From an uncultured Oscillospiraceae bacterium (GTDB lineage: Bacteria > Bacillota > Clostridia > Oscillospirales > Oscillospiraceae), in the NCBI GenBank assembly GCA_934546685.1, contig CAKTEB010000063.1, forward strand, positions 1-14,798: a DNA stretch of 14,798 nt, given 5' to 3'. The position numbers and the translations under genes are program-made. The notes below the pieces were generated by a model. The model worked only from the letters and a program-made list of their open reading frames with translations, did not search any database and was not told the DNA's origin. Shown piece after piece: positions 1-6,769 of the stretch. Numbering within the stretch: the stretch's first letter is position 1; the number at the start of each line of letters is the position of its first letter.

Positions 1-77
1 GGGAGACCCTGGAGACCCTCACAAGGGCCTACGGGGAACTGAAGGCGGCGGCAGAGCCCGAAGATCACCCGATTTGA
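1..77 (+). CDS. C-terminal end of an unidentified protein (partial)
   Basis: An open frame runs in from the left edge (codons beginning at base 3) and stops at TGA 75-77. It encodes about 24 residues ending in EPEDHPI and is rich in Glu, Leu and Ala. Its G/C-heavy third positions match the neighbouring genes, which is the main reason to call it coding. The PHP gene starts 28 bases later with its own ribosome binding site, so the two may be cotranscribed. Too little is visible to name a family. Confidence 0.5.
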   Translation, partial: ETLETLTRAYGELKAAAEPEDHPI

Positions 78-105
78 TACGATTTTTCCAGAAAGGTTGT
101 AGCTT

Positions 106-951
106 ATGGATAAAATTGATATGCACGTTCACACCACTGCCTCGGACGGTACCATGAGCCCCAAGCATGTGGTGTCCTTGGCGGCCATGCAGGGCCTCAA
201 GGCCATTGCCATCACCGACCACGATACCATGGCGGGCATCGACGAGGCGGGACAGGCCGGAGAGCTCATGGGGGTCACCATCATCCCAGGCATCGAGATC
301 TCCACGGACTATCAGGGCCGGGATGTCCATGTGCTGGGCTATTTCCTGGACGAGCACGCTGAGACCCTGGGGCAGTACGAGGCCTGGAGTCTGGAAAAGC
401 GCCGGGAGCGCAACGAGAAGATCCTGGAGCGGCTCCGGAGAAAGGGCTTTGACATCACGCTGAAGCAGCTGGAGGAGGAGAACCCCGGGGCGGTGCTGGG
501 ACGGCCTCATATTGCCCGGAAGCTGGTGGAATTAGGGGCTGCGGAAAACGTCCAGGAGGCGTTCCGAAAATACCTCTCCCAGGGCCGCAGCTGCTATGTG
601 GAGCGGGAGCGGATCCCCTTTCGGGATGCGGCCCGGCTCATCAAGAAGTGCGGCGGTGTAGCGGTTTTGGCCCATCCCCTCCAGTATGGCTTTGGAAAAA
701 ACGAGCTGGATACCCTGGTGAAAACTGCGGCCCAGTGCGGCTTCTCCGGCATGGAGATCTACTACACCGGCTATACCCAGGCGGATCAGAAGAAGCTCTT
801 TGATTTGGCGGAGAAGTATACCCTGCTGCCCACCGGCGGCAGCGACTTCCACGGGGACAATAAGCCCGGCGTCCAGCTGGGCACTGGCGACGGCAATCTG
901 TCTGTTCCAGCCTATTTTCTCATTATGCTGGCCCAGAGCCAATATCAATAA
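106..951 (+). CDS. PHP domain metal-dependent phosphoesterase (RNase AM/YciV-like)
   Basis: This 281-residue protein has the full set of PHP-superfamily metal ligands: HVH at 7-9, Asp14, the TDHD motif with His39 and Asp40, Glu64, His75, His135, the LAHP motif with His190, and the GGSDFHG motif with Asp247 and His249. Length and motif order fit the stand-alone YciV/TrpH type. Characterised members are cytoplasmic enzymes that hydrolyse 3',5'-nucleoside bisphosphates or trim short RNA 5' ends with a divalent metal cluster. The exact substrate cannot be read from sequence. The ATG at 106 is preceded by AAAGG at 92-96, nine bases away, and the domain starts at residue 4, so this start is firm. 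The gene ends at a strong hairpin terminator shared with the convergent amidase gene. There is no signal peptide or membrane segment. Confidence 0.9.
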   Translation: MDKIDMHVHTTASDGTMSPKHVVSLAAMQGLKAIAITDHDTMAGIDEAGQAGELMGVTIIPGIEISTDYQGRDVHVLGYFLDEHAETLGQYEAWSLEKRRERNEKILERLRRKGFDITLKQLEEENPGAVLGRPHIARKLVELGAAENVQEAFRKYLSQGRSCYVERERIPFRDAARLIKKCGGVAVLAHPLQYGFGKNELDTLVKTAAQCGFSGMEIYYTGYTQADQKKLFDLAEKYTLLPTGGSDFHGDNKPGVQLGTGDGNLSVPAYFLIMLAQSQYQ

Positions 952-960
952 GAAGACCCA

Positions 961-995
961 AAGGGGGCCGCTGCATGCCGCAGCGGCCCCCTTTT
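961..995. terminator. Bidirectional intrinsic terminator between the PHP and amidase genes
   Basis: A 12-bp perfect GC-rich stem (963-974 with 980-991) and a 5-base loop are followed by TTTT at 992-995 on the plus strand. The AA at 961-962 extends the stem by pairing with the first two T. On the minus strand the tail is weaker (TTTGGGTCTT). It lies between two convergent genes and probably serves both, best on the plus strand. Confidence 0.88.
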
Positions 996-1739
996 CTATG
1001 GATTCACAAATACCTTGGACACATAGCCCTCCTTGCCGCCATACTGGGCTCGGTACCAGTCTCCGGATTCTCCCAGCAGGGTAATGGCCGCGCCGTTGGG
1101 AATGGACAGGAGGATCGGGTATTCCAGCCCCGGCCCGCTTCGGAGATTCAGGGTGCCGTAGCTCAGAGCTACAGTCCCGGTGCGGGGGAAGGCCCCGCCG
1201 GGCTCCCGAAAGGGGATGCCAAAATACTCCGTGAGCGCAAGGACAATGGTGCGGGCGATGAGCCCCAGGTTCTCGGTGATCCAGTTGGCGTCCTCCTGAT
1301 TGTCGTGATAGGCCAGCTCGATGAACACTGAGGGGGCTCGAGTCTGGCGTACCTCGCCGATGGCGGTGGTGCCCAAAGCCCGTACCTTTCCGGGCAGAGG
1401 ATAGATGGCCTGTAAGGCCTGGGCCACCAGGTCCGCGGCCTTTTTTCCCTGGACGCTGGAGGGATAGTAGTAGACGTCGGTGCCCCGAACCTGGCCATAC
1501 TGCCCTGGCGGGGCGGCGTTGGAGTGCAGGGCCAGATGCAGGTCGTAATTCCCACTGTTGCTCTGACGGATGGACTGGGCGGCGGAGCCCGTGGGGGAGT
1601 TCCGGGTGAACTGAATGCCGGAGGCGGTGAGATAGGGCTCCATGGCGTCCGCCAGTCGGTTCATCCAGTATTCCTCGGAATTCCCGGTGACGTAGAGGTT
1701 GCCCTCCTGGGTGGAGGGACTCAAAAAGATGCTGGGCAT
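996..1739 (-). CDS. Divergent N-acetylmuramoyl-L-alanine amidase (Amidase_3-like) with C-terminal SH3 domain
   Basis: This 247-residue protein is predicted to cleave the amide bond between muramic acid and L-alanine in peptidoglycan. The first ~185 residues resemble Amidase_3: an EEYWMN segment near residue 25, a LALHSN motif matching the central zinc-histidine motif, and FIELAYHDN matching the catalytic glutamate region. After a proline-rich linker, about the last 60 residues form a bacterial SH3 domain (LNLRSGPG, then GDWYRAQY and GYVSKVFV), which usually binds cell wall. The usual N-terminal HGG motif carrying the first zinc histidine is missing and is replaced by LSPSTQEGN. There is no signal peptide, as in mother-cell lytic enzymes of sporulation or phage-type lysins. 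The start at 1739 follows AAAGGAGT (1745-1752 on the complement). The frame is open for 47 more codons upstream, but they show no domain content and would cross this site. A small GC hairpin (1763-1779) lies in the leader. Confidence 0.82.
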   Translation of the reverse strand: MPSIFLSPSTQEGNLYVTGNSEEYWMNRLADAMEPYLTASGIQFTRNSPTGSAAQSIRQSNSGNYDLHLALHSNAAPPGQYGQVRGTDVYYYPSSVQGKKAADLVAQALQAIYPLPGKVRALGTTAIGEVRQTRAPSVFIELAYHDNQEDANWITENLGLIARTIVLALTEYFGIPFREPGGAFPRTGTVALSYGTLNLRSGPGLEYPILLSIPNGAAITLLGESGDWYRAQYGGKEGYVSKVFVNP

Positions 1740-1935
1740 AGGCGACTCCTTTCCATAAATACCCCGGCGACGGGCCGGGAAACAGCTTTTTCGGAATATT
1801 CTATGCGCGAAGGGAGAAAAACTGCCCGGCAGCGGGGATAATTTTTCAGGAATAACGGTCATCGCCTGGTGCCGCCACATAGAATGGGCTGTGGAGCGGC
1901 CAAAAGCTCCATGATCTGACAGGAGGGGGATTCAT

Positions 1936-2790
1936 ATGGCTTCTTTTACCAACCAGGCCACGCTGCGATATAATGGCAATACCATTGACTCCAACGTGGT
2001 CACCGGGGAGCTCCTAGAGGTGCTCTCCGCAGCCAAGACCGCCGTCCGGGACACCTATGCGCCCGGGGAAACGGTCACCTATGTGATCAGCATCCAGAAC
2101 ACCGGAACCACGGCCTTTACAGGGCTGACGGTCACCGATGATCTGGGCGGCTACGCCTTCGGCGGGACGACCCTGTATCCGCTGGAGTATGTGACAAATT
2201 CTCTGCACTACTATTTGGGCGGCGTGCTCCAGACCGCGCCCACGGTGCCGGCGGGGCCGCCGCTGACCATCACCGGTATCACTGTGCCCGCTGGAGGCAG
2301 CGCGCTCCTGGTCTATGAGGCCCAGGTGACGGAGTTCGCGCCGCCGGGCTTGGAGCAGTCCATCGTCAATACGGCGGTGATCTCCGGCGGCAGCCTGGCC
2401 GCGCCCATCACCGTTACGGCCACGGTGAACTCCACCAGCCGTCCGGCGCTGACCATCAGCAAGTCCATCTGCCCGGCCACGGTGACGGCCAGCGGTCAGC
2501 TCACCTACACCTTTGTGATCCAGAACACCGGCAATATCCCGGTGACGGCGGCGGATCAGGCTGCGGTGACGGATACCTTCGATCCGATCCTGGACGCCAT
2601 CCGGGTGACCTTCAACGGCGAAGCCTGGACGGAGCCGGAGGACTACACCTATGACCGGGAGCGGGGCCTCTTTGCCACGGTGCCGGGGAAGATCACGGTG
2701 CCCGCGGCTGCCTATACCCAGGATGCGACCACCGGCGCCTGGACCGTTACTCCCGGCGTCAGCGTCCTGACGGTCAGCGGAACGGTCTGA
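1936..2790 (+). CDS. Two-repeat DUF11 (isopeptide/CARDB-type beta-sandwich) protein without signal peptide
   Basis: This 284-residue protein, about 29 kDa by estimate, is rich in Thr, Val, Gly and Ala and has a single Cys (179). It contains two related DUF11 units: residues ~33-70 (SAAKTAVRDTYAPGETVTYV, then ISIQNTG and VTDDLG) and ~174-214 (ISKSICPATVTASGQLTYTF, then VIQNTG and VTDTFD). DUF11 folds as an extracellular-type beta sandwich and is common in surface structures, yet there is no signal peptide, transmembrane helix or LPXTG anchor here. AGGAGGGGG at 1921-1929 gives a very strong ribosome binding site before ATG 1936, which suggests high expression. It is divergent from the amidase and is followed by a long inverted repeat, not a standard terminator. 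The function is unknown. One possibility is a spore or cell-surface structural protein assembled by the mother cell. That rests on family resemblance only. Confidence 0.8.
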   Translation: MASFTNQATLRYNGNTIDSNVVTGELLEVLSAAKTAVRDTYAPGETVTYVISIQNTGTTAFTGLTVTDDLGGYAFGGTTLYPLEYVTNSLHYYLGGVLQTAPTVPAGPPLTITGITVPAGGSALLVYEAQVTEFAPPGLEQSIVNTAVISGGSLAAPITVTATVNSTSRPALTISKSICPATVTASGQLTYTFVIQNTGNIPVTAADQAAVTDTFDPILDAIRVTFNGEAWTEPEDYTYDRERGLFATVPGKITVPAAAYTQDATTGAWTVTPGVSVLTVSGTV

Positions 2791-2797
2791 GCCGTCA

Positions 2798-2864
2798 TGC
2801 ATAAACAGCGGATTTTTGCGGATACTTCCCAGAAGAGTCTGCGGAAAAATCCAAAGTTTATGCA
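2798..2864. repeat. Long imperfect inverted repeat between the DUF11 gene and the aspS promoter
   Basis: Outer arms TGCATAAAC (2798-2806) and GTTTATGCA (2856-2864) pair over 9 bp. After a 3x3 internal loop, inner arms GGATTTTT (2810-2817) and AAAAATCC (2845-2852) pair over 8 bp, with two further pairs inside. No U-rich tail follows, so it is not a classic terminator. It ends 9 bases before the -35 box of the aspS leader promoter. It could be a weak 3' end for the DUF11 mRNA or a protein-binding dyad. Confidence 0.6.
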
Positions 2865-2873
2865 AATATCCCC

Positions 2874-2902
2874 TTGACCGGGGATTGGTTTGTATGTATA
2901 AT
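2874..2902 (+). promoter_or_regulatory. Sigma-A type promoter of the T-box/aspS-gatC-gatA-gatB operon
   Basis: TTGACC at 2874-2879 and a perfect TATAAT at 2897-2902 are separated by exactly 17 bases. The predicted start of transcription is near 2909, just before the T-box stem I. It is the best-matching housekeeping promoter in the window. Confidence 0.88.
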
Positions 2903-2924
2903 TGGCAGTAATCTCATATTCCGA

Positions 2925-3200
2925 AAGGCTATGATGGGAAAAAGTAGTGGTATTCTCCGCCGTACAGAGAGCTGGGTAAGCTGAAAGCCAGCCGGCGCAT
3001 TCCATGAACGAACATCCCGGAGCCGCAGCTCGAACGTCTATGGGCAAGTAGGGTGCGCCGCGGTCAGCGCGTTACAGCTGATGCTTAATCGCAATGAGCG
3101 GATTCGCAAGAATTCATATGGGTGGTACCACGGAAGTATGCTTATGCCTTTCGTCCCATGTTTCCCTACGGGGAAACGGGACGGAAGGCATTTTTGTTTT
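2925..3200 (+). promoter_or_regulatory. T-box riboswitch with AAC (Asn) specifier overlapping a GAA (Glu) triplet
   Basis: Stem I can be built by hand. GGCT (2927-2930) pairs with AGCC (3021-3024), and GGG (2936-2938) with CCC (3016-3018). A specifier loop follows (AAAAAGTAG on the 5' side, TGAACGAACAT on the 3' side). Above it TGG pairs with CCA (3002-3004) and CGCCG (2958-2962) with CGGCG (2993-2997), then come the conserved AGAGAG (2966-2971) and an apical hairpin. The specifier position fits AAC at 3011-3013, with GAA at 3010-3012 overlapping by one base. The T-box sequence is GGGTGGTACCACGG (3120-3133), with TGGT (3123-3126) to pair with the uncharged tRNA acceptor end. The antiterminator is ATGGG (3118-3122) with CCCAT (3155-3159) plus ACG (3130-3132) with CGT (3152-3154), leaving the 7-base TGGTACC bulge. 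It uses the 5' arm of the terminator, so the two are mutually exclusive. The role is to allow transcription when the cognate tRNA is uncharged. Confidence 0.93.
3145..3200 (+). terminator. Conditional terminator of the T-box leader
   Basis: TGCCTT (3145-3150) pairs with AAGGCA (3185-3190), CGTCCC (3152-3157) with GGGACG (3178-3183), and GTTTCCC (3160-3166) with GGGAAAC (3171-3177), around a TACG loop. The only interruptions are a T-G wobble and a 2-base bulge. TTTTTGTTTT (3191-3200) follows. Bases 3152-3159 are shared with the antiterminator. Confidence 0.93.
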
Positions 3201-3229
3201 CTGCAATAGAATCAGAGAGGATGATTAGA

Positions 3230-5311
3230 ATGCTCAAGCGCACCATTTACTGCGGCGCACTGAGAGAGACGGCCATCGGAAGGGAAGAGACCGTCTGCGG
3301 CTGGGTCCAGACCAAGCGGGACATGGGCGGCGTCGTATTTATTGACCTGAGAGACCGGGAGGGGATCCTCCAGGTGGTCTTTGATGCCAGAGAGCTGTCC
3401 CCGGAGGAATTTTCTGCGGCGGACCGGCTGAAAAACGAGACGGTCATCGCCGTCCACGGCTATGTGCGGAAGCGTGATCCGGAGACTGTGAATCCCAAGC
3501 TGGAGACCGGCACTGTGGAGCTCCGGGCCAAGCGCCTGGAGGTGATCTCCGAGGCGGATCCGCTGCCTTTCTCCGTGGAGGACGGCACCAGCAACGAGGC
3601 CCTGCGCCTCAAGTACCGCTATCTGGATCTCCGGCGGCCGGAGATGATCGGGCGGCTGAAATTCCGCCATCGGGTTCAGAAGTGCGCCGAGGATTATCTG
3701 GACGCCCACGGCTTCCTCTCTGTGGAGACTCCCATGCTCACCAAGTCCACCCCCGAGGGCGCGCGGGATTATCTGGTGCCCTCCCGGGTACACAACGGCA
3801 AGTTCTATGCCCTGCCCCAGTCCCCCCAGATCTTCAAGCAGCTTCTGATGGTGGGCGGCATCGACCGGTACTATCAGGTGGCCCGGTGCTTCCGGGACGA
3901 AGACCTGCGGGCGGATCGGCAGCCGGAGTTCACCCAGGTGGATATGGAAATGAGCTTTGTGGAGCAGGAGGATGTGCTCCAGCACCTGGAGAGCATGTTC
4001 AAATACATGTTTAAGGAGCTCATGGGGGTGGAATTCCCTGGCCTGTTCCCCCGGCACACCTGGACCGAGTGCATGGACAAATACGGCTCTGACAAGCCGG
4101 ACCTGCGCTTTGACCTTCCGATTGTAGACCTGACGGAGACCGTCCGTGACTGCGGCTTCTCTGTGTTCAAGAATGCCCTCAAAAAGGGCGGCGTGGTGCG
4201 GGCCATCAATGTTCGGGGCCACGCGGACTTCACCCGGACGGAGATCGAGATGCTCACCGACGAGGCCCTGCACCTGGGAGCAAAGGGTATGGCCTGGATC
4301 GCCTGGCGGCCCACGGGTGAGATCTACTCCATCCTCACCAAGTATTTTACCCAGGAGCAGATGGACGCCCTGCTGTCGGAGATGGACGCGGCCCCCGGCG
4401 ACTTTATCCTGTTCTCCGCGGATAAGCTCTCCACAGTACGGAAGGTGCTGGGCGGCCTGCGGCTGAAGCTGGCGGATCACCTGGACCTCCGCCGGGACGA
4501 GTGGAACATTCTGTTTGTCACCGACTTCCCGCAGTTTGAGTATTCCGAGGAGGAGGGCCGCTGGGTCTCCACCCACCATCCCTTCACCATGCCCTATCCC
4601 GAGGATGTGCAGTATCTCCTGTCAGATCCCGGACGGGTACGGGCCCAGGCATTTGACGTGGTGCTCAACGGCATCGAGCTGGGCAGCGGCTCTGTGCGTA
4701 TCCACCAGAGAGAGGTGCAGAACCTGATGTTCGAGGCTCTGGGCTTTACCCAGGAGCAGATCGACGAGCGCTTCGGCTTTATGGTCAATGCCTTCCGGTA
4801 CGGCACGCCGCCCCATGCGGGCTTTGCCTTCGGCTTGGATCGCTTTGTCATGCAGCTCACTAAGGCGGCCTCCCTCCGGGATGTGATCGCGTTCCCGAAG
4901 CTCAAGGACGCCTCCTGCCCCCTGACCGACGCACCCAACACCGTGGACGAGGAGCAGCTGGAGGTGCTGGGCATCGGCGCCCGGGACGAAAGCGGCGTCA
5001 TGCGCGGAGCTAAGGCGGCCCGGAGTCAGGACAGCGGCATCGACATCCAGCATGTGGCGGATCTGTCCATGCTGAACATCCCAGCCGGAGAGCAGGAAAG
5101 CATCCGGAAGGATCTCCTGGAGGTGGTGGCCTTCGCGGATCAGCTGGCGAAGATCGACACCGAGGGCGTAGAGCCCATGGCCCACATCGGCGGACTCCAA
5201 AACGTCTGGCGGCAGGATCAGGTGCGGCCCTCGGCGGACCGGGATCTGCTGCTGGAGAACGCACCGGCCAAGCAGGACGGCTATATCTTTGTGCCCCAAG
5301 TGGTAGAGTAA
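3230..5311 (+). CDS. aspS-gatC: Aspartyl-tRNA synthetase fused to GatC (AspRS-GatC bifunctional protein)
   Basis: Residues 1-~582 are a bacterial class II AspRS: OB-fold anticodon domain (~1-105), QSPQ at 197-200, motif 2 with FRDED at 221-225, the bacterial insertion domain (~290-430), and motif 3 with GLDRF at 535-539. A ~20-residue linker leads into a complete GatC (~603-693), recognised by KIDTEGVEPM, LQNVWRQDQVRPS and the ending DGYIFVPQVVE. The protein is 693 residues; AspRS alone is ~590 and GatC ~95. Such fusions are known in some Firmicutes. AspRS charges tRNA(Asp) and, if non-discriminating, tRNA(Asn); GatC is the small scaffold subunit of GatCAB. Residue 32 is Met and ~85 is Glu where discriminating enzymes tend to have Leu and Lys (alignment from memory), so mischarging of tRNA(Asn) is plausible. 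ATG 3230 follows AGAGAGG at a good distance; an upstream in-frame GTG at 3122 lies inside the T-box and is rejected. No internal site for separate GatC translation is visible. Confidence 0.95.
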   Translation: MLKRTIYCGALRETAIGREETVCGWVQTKRDMGGVVFIDLRDREGILQVVFDARELSPEEFSAADRLKNETVIAVHGYVRKRDPETVNPKLETGTVELRAKRLEVISEADPLPFSVEDGTSNEALRLKYRYLDLRRPEMIGRLKFRHRVQKCAEDYLDAHGFLSVETPMLTKSTPEGARDYLVPSRVHNGKFYALPQSPQIFKQLLMVGGIDRYYQVARCFRDEDLRADRQPEFTQVDMEMSFVEQEDVLQHLESMFKYMFKELMGVEFPGLFPRHTWTECMDKYGSDKPDLRFDLPIVDLTETVRDCGFSVFKNALKKGGVVRAINVRGHADFTRTEIEMLTDEALHLGAKGMAWIAWRPTGEIYSILTKYFTQEQMDALLSEMDAAPGDFILFSADKLSTVRKVLGGLRLKLADHLDLRRDEWNILFVTDFPQFEYSEEEGRWVSTHHPFTMPYPEDVQYLLSDPGRVRAQAFDVVLNGIELGSGSVRIHQREVQNLMFEALGFTQEQIDERFGFMVNAFRYGTPPHAGFAFGLDRFVMQLTKAASLRDVIAFPKLKDASCPLTDAPNTVDEEQLEVLGIGARDESGVMRGAKAARSQDSGIDIQHVADLSMLNIPAGEQESIRKDLLEVVAFADQLAKIDTEGVEPMAHIGGLQNVWRQDQVRPSADRDLLLENAPAKQDGYIFVPQVVE

Positions 5312-5323
5312 GGAGGGCGGAAC

Positions 5324-6769
5324 ATGAACATTACAGAACTGAGCGTCCGGGAGCTGTCCCGGGCACTGGAGAAAAAGGAGCTCTCGGCCAGGGAAGCGGC
5401 CCAGGCCTATCTCTCCGCCATTGGGGAGAAGGACGAGAAGATCGGGGCCTATCTGTCGGTCACCGAAGAGCTGGCTATGCAGCAGGCGGCGGCGGTGGAC
5501 GAAAAGCGGGCCAAGGGGGAGACCCTTCCGGCGCTGGCGGGCGTGCCCTGCGGCATCAAGGATAATATCTGCACCAAGGGAACTACCACCACCTGCGCCT
5601 CGAAAATGCTGGAGCACTTTGTGCCCCCCTATGACGCGGCGGTGATGGAGAAGCTCCAGGGCCAGGACGCTGTGATGCTGGGCAAGCTCAACATGGATGA
5701 GTTCGCCATGGGCTCCTCCACGGAGAACTCCTATTTTAGGAAGACCCACAACCCCAGAAACCTGGACTGCGTGCCCGGCGGCTCCTCCGGCGGCTCTGCG
5801 GCGGCGGTGGCGGCTGGGGAGGCGGCCTATACCCTGGGCTCCGATACCGGCGGCTCCATCCGTCAGCCCGCGGCCTTCTGCGGCGTGGTGGGCATGAAGC
5901 CCACCTACGGTCTGGTGAGCCGCTACGGACTCATTGCCTTCGCTTCCTCTCTGGATCAGATCGGGCCTCTGACGAAAAACGTATATGATAACGCCATGGT
6001 GCTGGAGGCTATCTGCGGCCATGACGGTCGGGATTCTACCAGTCTCCCCGGCTCGGAATTAAAGCTTCTGGATCACATTCAGGACGGCGTGAAGGGTATG
6101 CGGTTTGCTCTGCCGAAGGAGTATTTCTCCCAGGCCCTGAACCCGGAGATCGCGGCGGCCATCCGTGCCTCGGCCCATCGGCTGGAGACTCTGGGGGCTC
6201 AGGTGGACGAGGTGAGCATCCGGGAGCTGGAATATGCCCTGCCCGCCTACTACGTCATCTCCTCCGCGGAGGCCTCCTCCAACCTGGCAAGGTTTGACGG
6301 CGTGAAGTACGGCTTCCGGGCGGAGAACGTTAAGGAGATCCACGACCTGTATCGGGAAACCCGTACCCAGGGCTTTGGCGCGGAGGTAAAGCGGCGGATC
6401 ATGCTGGGCTCCTTCGTGCTGTCGGCGGGCTACTATGATGCCTACTATAAGAAGGCGCTCCAGGTGCGGACGCTGCTGAAAAATGCCTTTGACCGGGTAT
6501 TCGAGGGCTATGATGCCATCCTGGCTCCCGTGGCTCCCACCACCGCCTACAAGCTCGGCGAGAAGACCCAGGATCCCCTGGAGATGTATCTGGGCGATGT
6601 GTACACAGTGCCCGTAAACATTGCGGGGCTCCCGGCCCTGTCCCTGCCCTGCGGCACCGACAGCCAGGGGCTGCCCATTGGTATGCAGCTCATTGGAAAG
6701 CCCATGTCCGAGCCCACGCTGTATCGGGCCGGCTTTGCCTTTGAACAGGAAGGAGGTCAGGAAGCATGA
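5324..6769 (+). CDS. gatA: Asp-tRNA(Asn)/Glu-tRNA(Gln) amidotransferase subunit A
   Basis: This 481-residue amidase-signature protein is the glutaminase subunit. It releases ammonia from glutamine and passes it to GatB for amidation of Asp-tRNA(Asn) or Glu-tRNA(Gln). The Ser-cisSer-Lys triad is intact: Lys79 in PCGIKDN, Ser154 in PGGSSGGS and Ser178 in DTGGSIRQP, the same numbering as I recall for the Staphylococcus enzyme. Length is normal. AGGAGGG at 5311-5317 overlaps the last base of the aspS-gatC stop and sits seven bases before ATG 5324, so translation is tightly coupled. The stop overlaps the gatB start by four bases. The gene has no promoter of its own and should follow the T-box. Confidence 0.97.
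   Translation: MNITELSVRELSRALEKKELSAREAAQAYLSAIGEKDEKIGAYLSVTEELAMQQAAAVDEKRAKGETLPALAGVPCGIKDNICTKGTTTTCASKMLEHFVPPYDAAVMEKLQGQDAVMLGKLNMDEFAMGSSTENSYFRKTHNPRNLDCVPGGSSGGSAAAVAAGEAAYTLGSDTGGSIRQPAAFCGVVGMKPTYGLVSRYGLIAFASSLDQIGPLTKNVYDNAMVLEAICGHDGRDSTSLPGSELKLLDHIQDGVKGMRFALPKEYFSQALNPEIAAAIRASAHRLETLGAQVDEVSIRELEYALPAYYVISSAEASSNLARFDGVKYGFRAENVKEIHDLYRETRTQGFGAEVKRRIMLGSFVLSAGYYDAYYKKALQVRTLLKNAFDRVFEGYDAILAPVAPTTAYKLGEKTQDPLEMYLGDVYTVPVNIAGLPALSLPCGTDSQGLPIGMQLIGKPMSEPTLYRAGFAFEQEGGQEA

Noticed and set aside
1740..1880. 47-residue N-terminal extension of the amidase
   Set aside because: It crosses the AAAGGAG ribosome binding site of the start at 1739 and shows neither a signal peptide nor family similarity.
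3122..3229. N-terminal extension of AspRS from GTG 3122 (also ATG 3221)
   Set aside because: The extension would be encoded by the T-box motif and terminator hairpin. The ribosome binding site AGAGAGG fits only ATG 3230, where the AspRS domain begins.
4998..5311. Separate GatC translated from an internal ATG such as 4998
   Set aside because: There is no ribosome binding site before the internal ATGs and the frame is continuous with AspRS.
4622..6022. 466-residue minus-strand frame across aspS-gatC and gatA
   Set aside because: It spans two real genes on the opposite strand, has no ribosome binding site, and its composition is that of a shadow frame.
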